Below are positions 8,996-16,969 of a stretch of DNA of 64,000 nt, piece after piece. Each line of letters opens with the position of its first letter. Within the stretch, counting starts at the first letter, position 1. The DNA lies in contig NZ_RZNY01000004.1 in the NCBI RefSeq assembly GCF_003994475.1, positions 62,001 to 126,000 of the forward strand. Reading direction: 5' to 3'. The DNA is from Paenibacillus anaericanus (lineage in GTDB: Bacteria > Bacillota > Bacilli > Paenibacillales > Paenibacillaceae). Made by a program: the position numbers and the translations under genes. The notes beneath the pieces are model-generated. The model was not told where the DNA came from, did no database searches, and was given only the letters and a program-made list of their open reading frames with translations.

Positions 8996-9071
8996 TTTAC
9001 AAGCCTTTTTATTTTTGTTTGCTTTTTTTATCATACAATTAATGCAAATATTTAGCTATATTAAGGTGAAT

Positions 9072-9093
9072 TGACACAAATATTCCTACTTAA
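9072..9093 (+). repeat. Left-side TnsB-binding-site-like repeat
   Basis: The sequence TGACACAAATATTCCTACTTAA matches 16 of 22 positions of each right-end repeat, with TGACA and CCTAC as shared blocks. It points inward, opposite to the right-end copies, as expected for transposon ends. It could also overlap the promoter of the following gene. Confidence 0.65.
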
Positions 9094-9153
9094 TGATGAT
9101 ACAATATAATAATTCAGCATATCTTTCTTAGTCAATTTAAAAGAGGTGTTTAA

Positions 9154-11703
9154 ATGGGTACTTCATTAAATCAAAACTACAAAAACCTTATTAATGTACG
9201 AAGAAAATACGGGGAACTAAGGAAATTCGAATTCCACATACATACTCCAGCCTCCCATGACTATAGAGTCATGAATAAAAGAATTTATCATAGCATGAAT
9301 GTTGAAGAAATAATCCAGCTAGCTTATGAAGTAAATTACTATAATGAAGAACAAAAAGATTATTTTCTACAAAAACACATGAATGGAGAATTAAGTGACA
9401 TTGATTCACTTCATTATTTTGTGGAAAAGGGCTTCGATTCATTTAAAGAATTTTTGACATACCAATTAATTGCGCATAAATTGTATGAAAATGAAGTGGA
9501 AATTGCTGTTATATCTGATCACAATACCATATCAGGTTATAAGAAATTGGAGAGAGCTATAAACGACTATTATCTAGAAAGATTAAAAGGTACTGAACAA
9601 AAAAAGGACATGATTAAACTGTTGCTTGGAATTGAAATCACTTGTTCAGAAAAAATACATTTGGTAGGTATATTTGATGATGATTTATTTGACATTGTAA
9701 ATGATCTAATTAAAAACCATATCCCTTCTCAGGAAATGGGTACATATGAAACAAGTCTATCAATGATTGAAAAGATTAGTAATTTAGGAGGCATTGCATA
9801 TATAGCTCATATAAATACAACTGATTTAAAAAATACTACTGGGCTCTATAAACAAACATTATTTAACAACAAAAATCTTAATGTTATTGGTTTAACTTCT
9901 TTAGAAGTGGAGCGGCATTTGGCAATCCTCAAATCTCATGGAGCTGTTAACCCTCAAGAAAAATTCTGTTTTTTGTATGAAGGTGATTCTCATCAAATCG
10001 ATGAAATCGGCAAAAAAAGTACTTGGATAAAGATGAGCCAAGTTGGGTTTAATTCTTTGAAAAAAGCAATTTATAATCACAAACTGTGTGTGTTTATTGA
10101 AAAACCTAATATAACTGATAAATATATAAAAGGGATGCTCGTAGAACCCGGAAAAAGAGGATATTTAAAAGGGAAGAATGGTGAGAATTCATTTATCGTC
10201 GATTTTTCTAATGATCTAAACTGTATAATAGGCGGAAGGGGAACCGGGAAGAGTACAGTTATAAATATCTTGGAAGTTATTTTCACTCTGGAATGTAATT
10301 CATATGATACTCTGAAGTTTATTAGTGAGAACGAATACATTTTAGTGAATTTTGTTTATAATAATTCGGAATTTATACTCAGATTTATACCTCAGATAAA
10401 AAAGGATACATACCATACGTCAGAAGACATCTTTGAAGAAAAAGCATTTATAAAAGACGGTAAAAAATCAGGGAATTATGTATTACAAAATCATTGGGTA
10501 GAGCTGTATAAAGTAGAACACACTAGAGCTGGGTTTAAATTTCTCATAATTGATAATCCGACTGAAGTTTCTTCAATTTTAGAAAACGTGTACCGTAAAA
10601 GTTATTCAATAAATAACATTATAAATCAAATCAATAATCATATGACAGGTGATTTCATAAAAGAAGTTGTATTTAATGGACTTCCTTTCTTAATAAAAGA
10701 TCAATTTCTTCGGAACTTGCGGAATTTACCTTCAACGAGAACAAGAACTTTTCTATCTAAAGAACTCTCTCTAATAAACGTTGCACTTGAAAAAAGAAAA
10801 AAGGAAATTGATAGCAAATTAAGTGCATTTAATAATAGTTATAATAAGCAATTTCAAGTTGTTTATTCACCAAAGGCAAAATCTAATAAATTTTATCTTG
10901 AAATTTTACTTTTTTCGTTAAGAAGAAAGGAAATTTATTTGCTTGACTATAATATTACTTGGGAGAATATCGAGAGTTTCATACTTGATGTCTGCGAAAA
11001 GATTGGCTTTTTGAACTTTTTGATTCTCCTAGTAAATAATAAATTCACAACCATAGAATCATATAATTCAATTATTAAATATGTTAACCAAGATATTGGG
11101 AGTATTGCCAGTGTGAACAGAGGAAGGAAAAATGTAAATAAAGATAGTTTGTTAGAAGTATATAGAGGAATCAGAGATAATATATTAGCAAATAAGAAAA
11201 GCATAATATATTGTCTAGAAAATTATTTTGAAGCAGTGGATGATTTTTCATTACTATTTAATATAAATTCGAAAGAAAATGTTAAAACAATAGCCCCTTT
11301 TATGAAAGATATCAGTGAATTATCCTTAGGCCAGAAAGTAGTTAGTATATTAACATTTATCTTTGAGTACGGAAAATTTTCTGATGATAATACGCCTCTA
11401 ATCATAGATCAACCGGAAGATAATCTTGATAATCAATATATCTACAAAAACTTAGTGAGCAGTTTAAAGCAAATTAAAAATTCAAGACAAATAATTATAG
11501 TAACTCATAGCTCCACTATAGTTACCAATGCAGATGCTGAGCAAGTAATCGTTCTTGAGTCGGACAACAAAAATGGATGGGTTGTAAAAAAAGGATACCC
11601 AGATGATGATATTATAACTCGTCATATAATTAATTACTTGGAAGGAGGAGCAGATTCATTTAGACACAAAATAGGAATGTATCAAAAAGTTTTAACCATA
11701 TAG
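9154..11703 (+). CDS. PHP-domain plus ABC/SMC-like ATPase (TrlF-like)
   Basis: This is an 849-residue two-part protein. An N-terminal PHP phosphoesterase/nuclease-type domain keeps its metal ligands: FHIHTPASHDY (His28, His30), SDHNTISGY near 122, GIEITCSEKIH, YIAHI, and DSHQ near 287. The second part is an ATPase of the SMC/RecF/ABC type: Walker A GGRGTGKST at about 360-368, signature LSLGQK near 724, Walker B LIIDQPEDNLD near 750, and the switch His in IIVTHS. This architecture matches the TrlF-type PHP-AAA family, often found in accessory islands and suspected of roles in DNA metabolism or defence. AAAGAGGTG precedes the ATG. It stands alone as transposon cargo next to the left end. Function is inferred. 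Confidence 0.82.
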   Translation: MGTSLNQNYKNLINVRRKYGELRKFEFHIHTPASHDYRVMNKRIYHSMNVEEIIQLAYEVNYYNEEQKDYFLQKHMNGELSDIDSLHYFVEKGFDSFKEFLTYQLIAHKLYENEVEIAVISDHNTISGYKKLERAINDYYLERLKGTEQKKDMIKLLLGIEITCSEKIHLVGIFDDDLFDIVNDLIKNHIPSQEMGTYETSLSMIEKISNLGGIAYIAHINTTDLKNTTGLYKQTLFNNKNLNVIGLTSLEVERHLAILKSHGAVNPQEKFCFLYEGDSHQIDEIGKKSTWIKMSQVGFNSLKKAIYNHKLCVFIEKPNITDKYIKGMLVEPGKRGYLKGKNGENSFIVDFSNDLNCIIGGRGTGKSTVINILEVIFTLECNSYDTLKFISENEYILVNFVYNNSEFILRFIPQIKKDTYHTSEDIFEEKAFIKDGKKSGNYVLQNHWVELYKVEHTRAGFKFLIIDNPTEVSSILENVYRKSYSINNIINQINNHMTGDFIKEVVFNGLPFLIKDQFLRNLRNLPSTRTRTFLSKELSLINVALEKRKKEIDSKLSAFNNSYNKQFQVVYSPKAKSNKFYLEILLFSLRRKEIYLLDYNITWENIESFILDVCEKIGFLNFLILLVNNKFTTIESYNSIIKYVNQDIGSIASVNRGRKNVNKDSLLEVYRGIRDNILANKKSIIYCLENYFEAVDDFSLLFNINSKENVKTIAPFMKDISELSLGQKVVSILTFIFEYGKFSDDNTPLIIDQPEDNLDNQYIYKNLVSSLKQIKNSRQIIIVTHSSTIVTNADAEQVIVLESDNKNGWVVKKGYPDDDIITRHIINYLEGGADSFRHKIGMYQKVLTI

Positions 11704-11807
11704 AGTATTCTGCTTCTGCTCGCTAAACTGAGAGAGAAATACAGTCGTTGGAAGGCAGAATCCCTCGAGTGTGTATCATTGGTCTAAATATGTATTTTAA
11801 TCAGTTT

Positions 11808-11832
11808 ATTTGTAAGTTTAGGACTTACAAAT
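11808..11832. other. Hairpin after the PHP/ATPase gene
   Basis: A perfect 10-bp inverted repeat (ATTTGTAAGT / ACTTACAAAT, 5-nt loop) lies about 100 bases past the stop. There is no T run, so terminator function is doubtful. Confidence 0.4.
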
Positions 11833-11837
11833 AGTTG

Positions 11838-12070
11838 AATCAGATCTCAGGTCGTCGAGCTCATCTTTTTCAAACGTTACGTATTGTTTGCTTCTAAGGA
11901 ATAGCCTTTTACTATATCTTCTGAATCAATGATTGAATTGCAGCTTGAACATATTCTCTGAGTTCGGGCAATCTCTATATAGCATGTGTAGTGCCAGTTC
12001 TTTTTCTTTTGTAGCAGCATAGAGTTTTACCGGTATATGAACTAATCCGAAACCAATAGCACCCTTTCAT
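11838..12070 (-). pseudogene. Decayed bacterial Ku gene, N-terminal fragment
   Basis: The minus strand encodes recognisable pieces of the bacterial Ku protein of non-homologous end joining, broken by frameshifts. After an ATG at 12070 a frameshift leads into GAIGFGLVHIPVKLYAAT followed by KEKELALHMLYRDC, which matches the Ku N-terminus (KGAISFGLVNIPVKLYAAT, then LHKEC). After an internal deletion come EDIVKGY-like and FEKDELDDLR, corresponding to the DIVKGYEYE region. The rest of Ku and any LigD are absent. Position between cargo and regulators suggests the transposon once carried a Ku-based repair function. Confidence 0.75.
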
Positions 12071-12112
12071 ACTATATGCGTCTATTTGCACCTCTCAAAA
12101 TTATGATTATTT

Positions 12113-12154
12113 AAATAAACCGCTAACTCAATGATATTGAGTAGCGGTTTATTT
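12113..12154. terminator. Bidirectional terminator at the 3' end of the XRE gene
   Basis: A long stem of 13 plus 6 base pairs (AAATAAACCGCTA..CTCAAT with ATTGAG.TAGCGGTTTATTT) with one unpaired base overlaps the stop codon of the leftward XRE gene. A-rich and T-rich flanks allow function in both directions. Confidence 0.75.
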
Positions 12155-12493
12155 ATCTTCAAACAGTTGTAGTGCAAGGATATGAAGTTTTTTAATATCA
12201 TTTCCATCCAAAGTAACAAGGTACTCGACAAGATCGTTAAGATTTTTATCTTTTTCCATCAATCCTTGGCCGATAAGCTTTTCATATTGGAAAAGTTCCA
12301 CAATATCCGCTTCTAACGCACTCGCTATTTTCTGTAAGCTCAAAAGGCTAATATTCTTCTCAGCTCTTTCGACTCCACCAATGTACGAAAAATGGACACC
12401 AGCGCGTTCTCCCAGTTCCTCTTGAGAAAGTCCTTTTTTCTTTCGCAAATCCCTTACTCGTAGTCCGATCATACGCAATATATATTCACTCAT
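12149..12493 (-). CDS. XRE-family transcriptional regulator
   Basis: A 114-residue DNA-binding protein. The N-terminal helix-turn-helix (IGLRVRDLRKKKGLSQEELG then ERAGVHFSYIGGVERAEKN) is a standard Cro/C1 fold. The acidic C-terminal 40 residues probably dimerise. A GTG two codons upstream is in frame, but the ATG at 12493 is placed about 5 nt from a GAGGTG. It is divergent from the gene at 12628, and the perfect 26-bp palindrome in between is a likely operator. Confidence 0.88.
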   Translation of the reverse strand: MSEYILRMIGLRVRDLRKKKGLSQEELGERAGVHFSYIGGVERAEKNISLLSLQKIASALEADIVELFQYEKLIGQGLMEKDKNLNDLVEYLVTLDGNDIKKLHILALQLFEDK

Positions 12494-12563
12494 ACCCACA
12501 CCTCAAATTAAGTGTATACAAAGGAGGGATACGAATACATTCATATATAAATATCAAAATCAT

Positions 12564-12589
12564 TAATTGATACTTATAAGTATCAATTA
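12564..12589. promoter_or_regulatory. Perfect 26-bp palindrome, probable operator
   Basis: TAATTGATACTT followed by ATAAGTATCAATTA is a perfect inverted repeat centred in the 134-bp divergent intergenic region between the XRE regulator and the small gene at 12628. Size and placement fit a dimeric HTH repressor operator, most simply for the adjacent XRE protein. Confidence 0.65.
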
Positions 12590-12627
12590 TAACAGATAGG
12601 GTTATACTTGCTATTGAGGTGAAATCT

Positions 12628-12951
12628 ATGAGTAAAAAGAACTCATTATTAGAAGTTGGGATTGCAACAGTAACTTCAAAAGGGCTATATTTTGCAAATC
12701 ATTATTACAGTAGTCAAAAAATGATCAAATCCCAATGGTTTGCTGAATCAGAAAAATACGGTGAATGGAAGATTCCTGTATTCTTTAATATTAAAGATCC
12801 ATCTGTCTTAATATTGTTTGATTTTACGCAAATTGATTATGCATTCCAAATTGATCCAAGGAAAGAATTAGATGAAGAGCTAGTTTTAGCATATCATTTA
12901 GTGTTCAATAACTTAAAGAATCAATTCAATAGTATTAGATTACCTCACTAA
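12628..12951 (+). CDS. Small protein of unknown function in the transposon
   Basis: A 107-residue soluble protein that I do not recognise. It has no signal peptide or membrane segment. It contains several aromatic clusters (YFANHYYSS, WFAESEKYGEWKIPVFF). The GTG at 12619 in the same frame is less likely than the ATG at 12628, which lies 7 nt after TTGAGGTG. The 3' end overlaps the convergent second XRE gene by 17 bases. The gene may be controlled by the upstream palindrome. It may be a partner of one of the two XRE proteins, but nothing in the sequence proves that. Confidence 0.7.
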   Translation: MSKKNSLLEVGIATVTSKGLYFANHYYSSQKMIKSQWFAESEKYGEWKIPVFFNIKDPSVLILFDFTQIDYAFQIDPRKELDEELVLAYHLVFNNLKNQFNSIRLPH

Positions 12952-13153
12952 GAAGATCTTTCAATGGGATTTGAAGCAGGGCAGACACTTGTATAAGCAC
13001 ATGTAACGGAACTGGATAGATGCCATTTTCGATATTACAAATTGTTGACTGGGATACATCCATTAGGTTAGCCATTTCAATCTGAGTAAGTTGATTAATA
13101 TTACGAAAGTAACGAATACGTGTTCCAATAATTACATAAACATCGTTCTGCAT
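12935..13153 (-). CDS. Small XRE-type helix-turn-helix protein
   Basis: A 72-residue protein that is almost entirely a Cro/C1 helix-turn-helix domain (IGTRIRYFRNINQLTQIEMA followed by NLMDVSQSTICNIENGIYP). GAGGAGG sits 9 nt before the ATG. It is transcribed away from tnsA, with its start 150 bases upstream of the tnsA start, so the intergenic region probably holds both promoters. It overlaps the end of the convergent small gene by 17 bases. It could be the regulator of the transposition operon; this is inferred from position. Confidence 0.85.
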   Translation of the reverse strand: MQNDVYVIIGTRIRYFRNINQLTQIEMANLMDVSQSTICNIENGIYPVPLHVLIQVSALLQIPLKDLLSEVI

Positions 13154-13303
13154 ATCAAATACCTCCTCTAAATATATAAACCTATCACTACTATTCCCAT
13201 AAAGATAGATTCATAGACTTAGAAGTAGCTTTTTAAAAATATGTATATTTTATCAAATAATTGTGAATTCAGATATTAGTAATACTAATAAAGGAGCAAA
13301 AAC

Positions 13304-13975
13304 GTGTACAAACCAGTAACTAAAAGAAAAAGAAATACGAAATACGGAAATAATAACTGGTTCAGATATAGCTCAAAAATTAATCGTAACGTTTATTTTT
13401 ACAGTGACTTAGAATTTGATCATTGGTTGCTTATTGAATTTGATCGAAGTATAAAAGAATTTTGTGAACAACCGCTTCATGTTAATGATTATGTGAATGG
13501 AGAATACATAAACACAATATTCGATATGTGGACTATTGATGTAGATCGTAAAGAAATGTTTATTGAAGTCAAATATTCAAATGAGCTTGATCTCAAGAGT
13601 TTAAAATTTTCTCCTCGATCATTTCGTCAGGTTCAGTCTCAAAAATTATGGTGTCAGGAAATGGGATATGATCACGAAGTTCATACGGATGAATGGATAT
13701 ACAAAAATCGTCTTTATGTAAATAATTTAAGAAAGATAATCCCATACATCGATAAGCGAAAGCCGAATAATGAAGTTGCTCTTCGGAAGGTTTTGAATGT
13801 AATAACCAACCAAAACAAGTGCTCCGTTGAAATGATCGAAGCTAGGCTACATGAGCTAAGCAAACATCAAGTTAGAGAGTGCGTATGTAATCTAATTTAC
13901 GACGGTATCGTAATTGCTAATACAGATACGTGTGAATTCGGTAAGAATTTGGAGGTCTGGATGAATGAGCCGTAA
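13304..13975 (+). CDS. tnsA: TnsA-family transposon endonuclease
   Basis: TnsA cuts the 5' ends of the transposon so that, together with TnsB, it is excised fully. The 223-residue protein has the restriction-endonuclease core: Glu37 (SDLEFDHW), Asp74 in IFDMW, and Glu88-Val-Lys90 (FIEVKYS), corresponding to E63, D114 and QxK of Tn7 TnsA. A C-terminal winged-helix region (about 150-223) would contact TnsC. The start is GTG at 13304 with AAGGAG 7 nt upstream. It overlaps tnsB by 11 bases and is the first gene of the transposition operon. It implies cut-and-paste rather than replicative transposition. Confidence 0.93.
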   Translation: MYKPVTKRKRNTKYGNNNWFRYSSKINRNVYFYSDLEFDHWLLIEFDRSIKEFCEQPLHVNDYVNGEYINTIFDMWTIDVDRKEMFIEVKYSNELDLKSLKFSPRSFRQVQSQKLWCQEMGYDHEVHTDEWIYKNRLYVNNLRKIIPYIDKRKPNNEVALRKVLNVITNQNKCSVEMIEARLHELSKHQVRECVCNLIYDGIVIANTDTCEFGKNLEVWMNEP

Positions 13976-15914
13976 CCGTTATATTGAAAACTCAAATGTA
14001 GATCCTGAAGACCTGGATTATTCGAAGTGGCCCGATGTTCACATTGATCCTCGGAATGAGATCTTTGAAAATCGTAAAAAAGCCGTGCAGCTGTATATAG
14101 ATCAAAAATATTCCCTCAAAGAGATAGAAGATCAAACTGGAATCAAGCGGCAAGAACTTAATGAATTTGTAAAGAAGTGTTTGAAAAGAGATTACAATAA
14201 TCGTCTAATTGGATTTCCAGCGTTAATACCATTCAAAAGGATCGGGTACAAATTTAAACGTTATGCCGCAACAGATGGATTTAACTATTCATCCCTAACA
14301 GGTGCTTTTGAGCAGTTATTAGAGAAATATCCTCAACTGGATGAATTGATAAAAGATTATATACTCCGTCGCAAACAGAGAAGGGCAGCAGATAATTACA
14401 TAAGAATAAAGGATCTAAGGAAGAAGTTTCTGATTTTATGCAAATCCTTAGATATTAAACTTAATCAGTATCCATTTAATACTAAAGATATGTGTCTTCG
14501 TTCATTGTACAGATATGTAGATAAATTGATTAACAAAAACATGGAACAGGCGAGTGGCAGATTTGGTCAGGAGGTGCAACGCATTGTTAATCGTCTAAAT
14601 GGAATTGAATCAGATAAAGACCTTATTATCGCTCCATTTGAAACTCTCCAGGTTGACGGCCATAAAATGGATATTCATTTGACAATTAAATTTACTAATG
14701 CATATGGTGATGAAATTGTTGAAGTTCTAAAACGCATATGGTTTCTATGTCTAATAGACGAAGGTACGCGAAATGTTATTTCTTATATTCTATGTTTAAG
14801 TGCGGAGCTTTCTTCTGTCGATTTGTTGCATTTGTTCAAAAAGGCTATCCACCCTTGGATTCCTTTGACTTTAACGATTCCTGGGCTTGTATACCCAGAG
14901 AAACCCTATATGCCTTCCATGGCCATTGAGGAGGCGCAGTGGGCATTATGGAATGAATTAAAATGTGATAATGCACTCGCTAACATTTCAAATATTGTTG
15001 AGGATCGGCTCACGAAAATAGTGAATTGCTCCATAAATCCAGGGCAAGCACAATACCCGGAGGGACGAGGGATAATTGAAAGATTTTTTGGTCTCCTTGA
15101 AGAGAATTATCTACATCGACTAAGTATGACGACAGGTAGTAATCCAAAAGACATTCGAAACCATGAAGGAGAGAAACATGCTAAAAAATACGAAGTTAAT
15201 GTCGAGGAGATCGAGCAGTTAATGGAAGTAGCAGTAGCTCGTTATAATACAGACCCTCACTCTAAGTTTGGAATAAGTCCACTCATGGCAATGGAACAAC
15301 GAATCGTGTATCGAGGTATGGTTCCTCGTCAACTGAATGAACACGAAAGATCTGATGTGAATTTCTTCACCTATCAAGTGCATCGAACTGTAAAAGGTTC
15401 TCGAACAAGAGGAACACGACCCTATATTAATTTTGAAGGAGAGAGATATACAAGTTCCTTATTAGCGAAGAACTACAGCTTAATTGGTGAAAAACTAATT
15501 CTTGAAGTCAATATCGATGATATATGTGTCGTAAAAGCTTTTTTACAAGACGGTCAGGAACTTGACTTCCTTAAAGTTAAAGGCCCATGGGGAAAAAAGC
15601 CGCATTCACTTAAAACCCGAAAAGTTGTTAATCGTTTAGTTAGGGGAAATCAATTGAGATTTGATGATGATGTGGATCCGATCGAAGCTTTCGGTAAATA
15701 TCTTGAAGAAAAAGCAGAAAAACAAAAGAAATACAGGAATGAACTTGCAACTCAACGTCGTTATCAAAAACGAAAGAGTAAAGAAGAACCCGTTAATTTA
15801 AACACTGAGATAGGTGACGATCCAGTCAGCATTTTACCTGAAGACGAATGGACTGAGACATCAATTAATTTGGATCCTGAAACGTTTTTAGATAACTTTA
15901 AAACTATATGTTAG
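13965..15914 (+). CDS. tnsB: TnsB-family DDE transposase
   Basis: TnsB binds the end repeats and makes the 3' cuts and strand transfers. The 649 residues carry an N-terminal helix-turn-helix region (YSLKEIEDQTGIKRQELNE), an RNase H-like catalytic core with Asp231 (TLQVDGHKMD), Asp335 (KCDNALAN) and Glu372 (GRGIIERFFGLLEENY), and a C-terminal Mu-like beta-barrel plus a basic, TnsC-contacting tail. D335 to E372 spacing (37) fits the DD35E class. The ATG overlaps the tnsA stop, so translation is coupled. The 22-bp repeats at 9072 and 20424-20468 are its probable binding sites. Confidence 0.96.
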   Translation: MSRNRYIENSNVDPEDLDYSKWPDVHIDPRNEIFENRKKAVQLYIDQKYSLKEIEDQTGIKRQELNEFVKKCLKRDYNNRLIGFPALIPFKRIGYKFKRYAATDGFNYSSLTGAFEQLLEKYPQLDELIKDYILRRKQRRAADNYIRIKDLRKKFLILCKSLDIKLNQYPFNTKDMCLRSLYRYVDKLINKNMEQASGRFGQEVQRIVNRLNGIESDKDLIIAPFETLQVDGHKMDIHLTIKFTNAYGDEIVEVLKRIWFLCLIDEGTRNVISYILCLSAELSSVDLLHLFKKAIHPWIPLTLTIPGLVYPEKPYMPSMAIEEAQWALWNELKCDNALANISNIVEDRLTKIVNCSINPGQAQYPEGRGIIERFFGLLEENYLHRLSMTTGSNPKDIRNHEGEKHAKKYEVNVEEIEQLMEVAVARYNTDPHSKFGISPLMAMEQRIVYRGMVPRQLNEHERSDVNFFTYQVHRTVKGSRTRGTRPYINFEGERYTSSLLAKNYSLIGEKLILEVNIDDICVVKAFLQDGQELDFLKVKGPWGKKPHSLKTRKVVNRLVRGNQLRFDDDVDPIEAFGKYLEEKAEKQKKYRNELATQRRYQKRKSKEEPVNLNTEIGDDPVSILPEDEWTETSINLDPETFLDNFKTIC

Positions 15915-15928
15915 TGAGGGCTAGAATA

Positions 15929-16948
15929 ATGGGTAGAGCAATGAAGAAGTCGAACTCAATAGAACCAGAACTCCAATTAACCGAGCGGCCAAATATTCCA
16001 CCGGGAAGCCACCCCGTAGAGATAGATGATTACCAGATACCAACCAATGAAATCATGAAAATCTTTAAAAGTGTCTCCCGGTGGATTCAGTTGAGAATAA
16101 CAGGTGCTGTTATCTATGGTAGACCTCGTTTGGGAAAGACTTGGATGATCAAGTATTTGAAAAATAAAATTCCCACTCACTTAGGTGTAGATCTGCCTAT
16201 ACACCATATCGTTAGTCTGCATGCCAAAATCGCTAAGGAAGAAGAGTTTATTGAATCCTTGCTCAGTGATATGGATCACGCATTTGCACTAGCAGGCAAA
16301 GTGGGGGCAAAAAGGCAACGCTTGCTAAAGTTTTTGGAGCAGCAAGGATGTACAAATTCTCTACGAATGGTCGTTTTGTTTATAGATGAGGCGCAGTGTT
16401 TGGACTCTCTGCATTTTGAATGGCTGATGGATTACTATAACAAATTAGATCTATTGAGGGTAACTCTTGTTGTTTTCTTAGTAGGACAACCACAGTTGTA
16501 TACTCAAAAAACAATATACAGTCGAGGACATGAAGATCAGATCATTCAACGTTTCATGATAGAAGAACATAAATTCAATGGGTTAAAAAATGAAATGGAT
16601 ATTAAATCGTGTCTAATAAGTTTTGACGAAAGGAGCGAGTATCCAAAAGATAGCGGATGGTCCTTTACGAGGTACTATTTTCCGGAAGCATTCACAGTTG
16701 GAGAACGACTTCAAAACTTTTCGAAAGACATCCACGATCTTTATGTAGAACTGCGAACGAAGTATAACATCAAGGGACCTTTTGAAATCCCCATGAAGCA
16801 TATGATTATTGCTATAAAAATCATTTTTGTTGACCATGGAATGAATAGTGATAAACCTTTACATTGGGTTACTACGAAGCATTGGAAAGAAGCGATATTG
16901 AAAACAAATTACATCGCTTCTGAACAGCGCAAACAATTTCAAAAATAG
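15929..16948 (+). CDS. tnsC: TnsC-family AAA+ ATPase
   Basis: TnsC is the ATP-dependent regulator that polymerises on target DNA and links the target selector to TnsAB. Walker A GRPRLGKTW lies near residues 64-72 and Walker B VVLFIDEAQ near 148-156, followed by sensor-like LVVFLVGQPQL. The ATG at 15929 is preferred because GTGAGGG precedes it by about 10 nt. An ATG at 15908 overlapping the tnsB stop is possible by coupling and would add 7 residues. It is followed after 21 bases by the recombinase-like gene. Confidence 0.95.
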   Translation: MGRAMKKSNSIEPELQLTERPNIPPGSHPVEIDDYQIPTNEIMKIFKSVSRWIQLRITGAVIYGRPRLGKTWMIKYLKNKIPTHLGVDLPIHHIVSLHAKIAKEEEFIESLLSDMDHAFALAGKVGAKRQRLLKFLEQQGCTNSLRMVVLFIDEAQCLDSLHFEWLMDYYNKLDLLRVTLVVFLVGQPQLYTQKTIYSRGHEDQIIQRFMIEEHKFNGLKNEMDIKSCLISFDERSEYPKDSGWSFTRYYFPEAFTVGERLQNFSKDIHDLYVELRTKYNIKGPFEIPMKHMIIAIKIIFVDHGMNSDKPLHWVTTKHWKEAILKTNYIASEQRKQFQK

Positions 16949-16969
16949 AAAGGAGAGCGAAGAAAGGAG

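Noticed and set aside
9071..9105. TTGACA...TACAAT as a normal promoter of the PHP/ATPase gene
   Set aside because: Spacing is about 23 bases, too long for a sigma-A promoter; the stretch matches the TnsB-site-like repeat instead.
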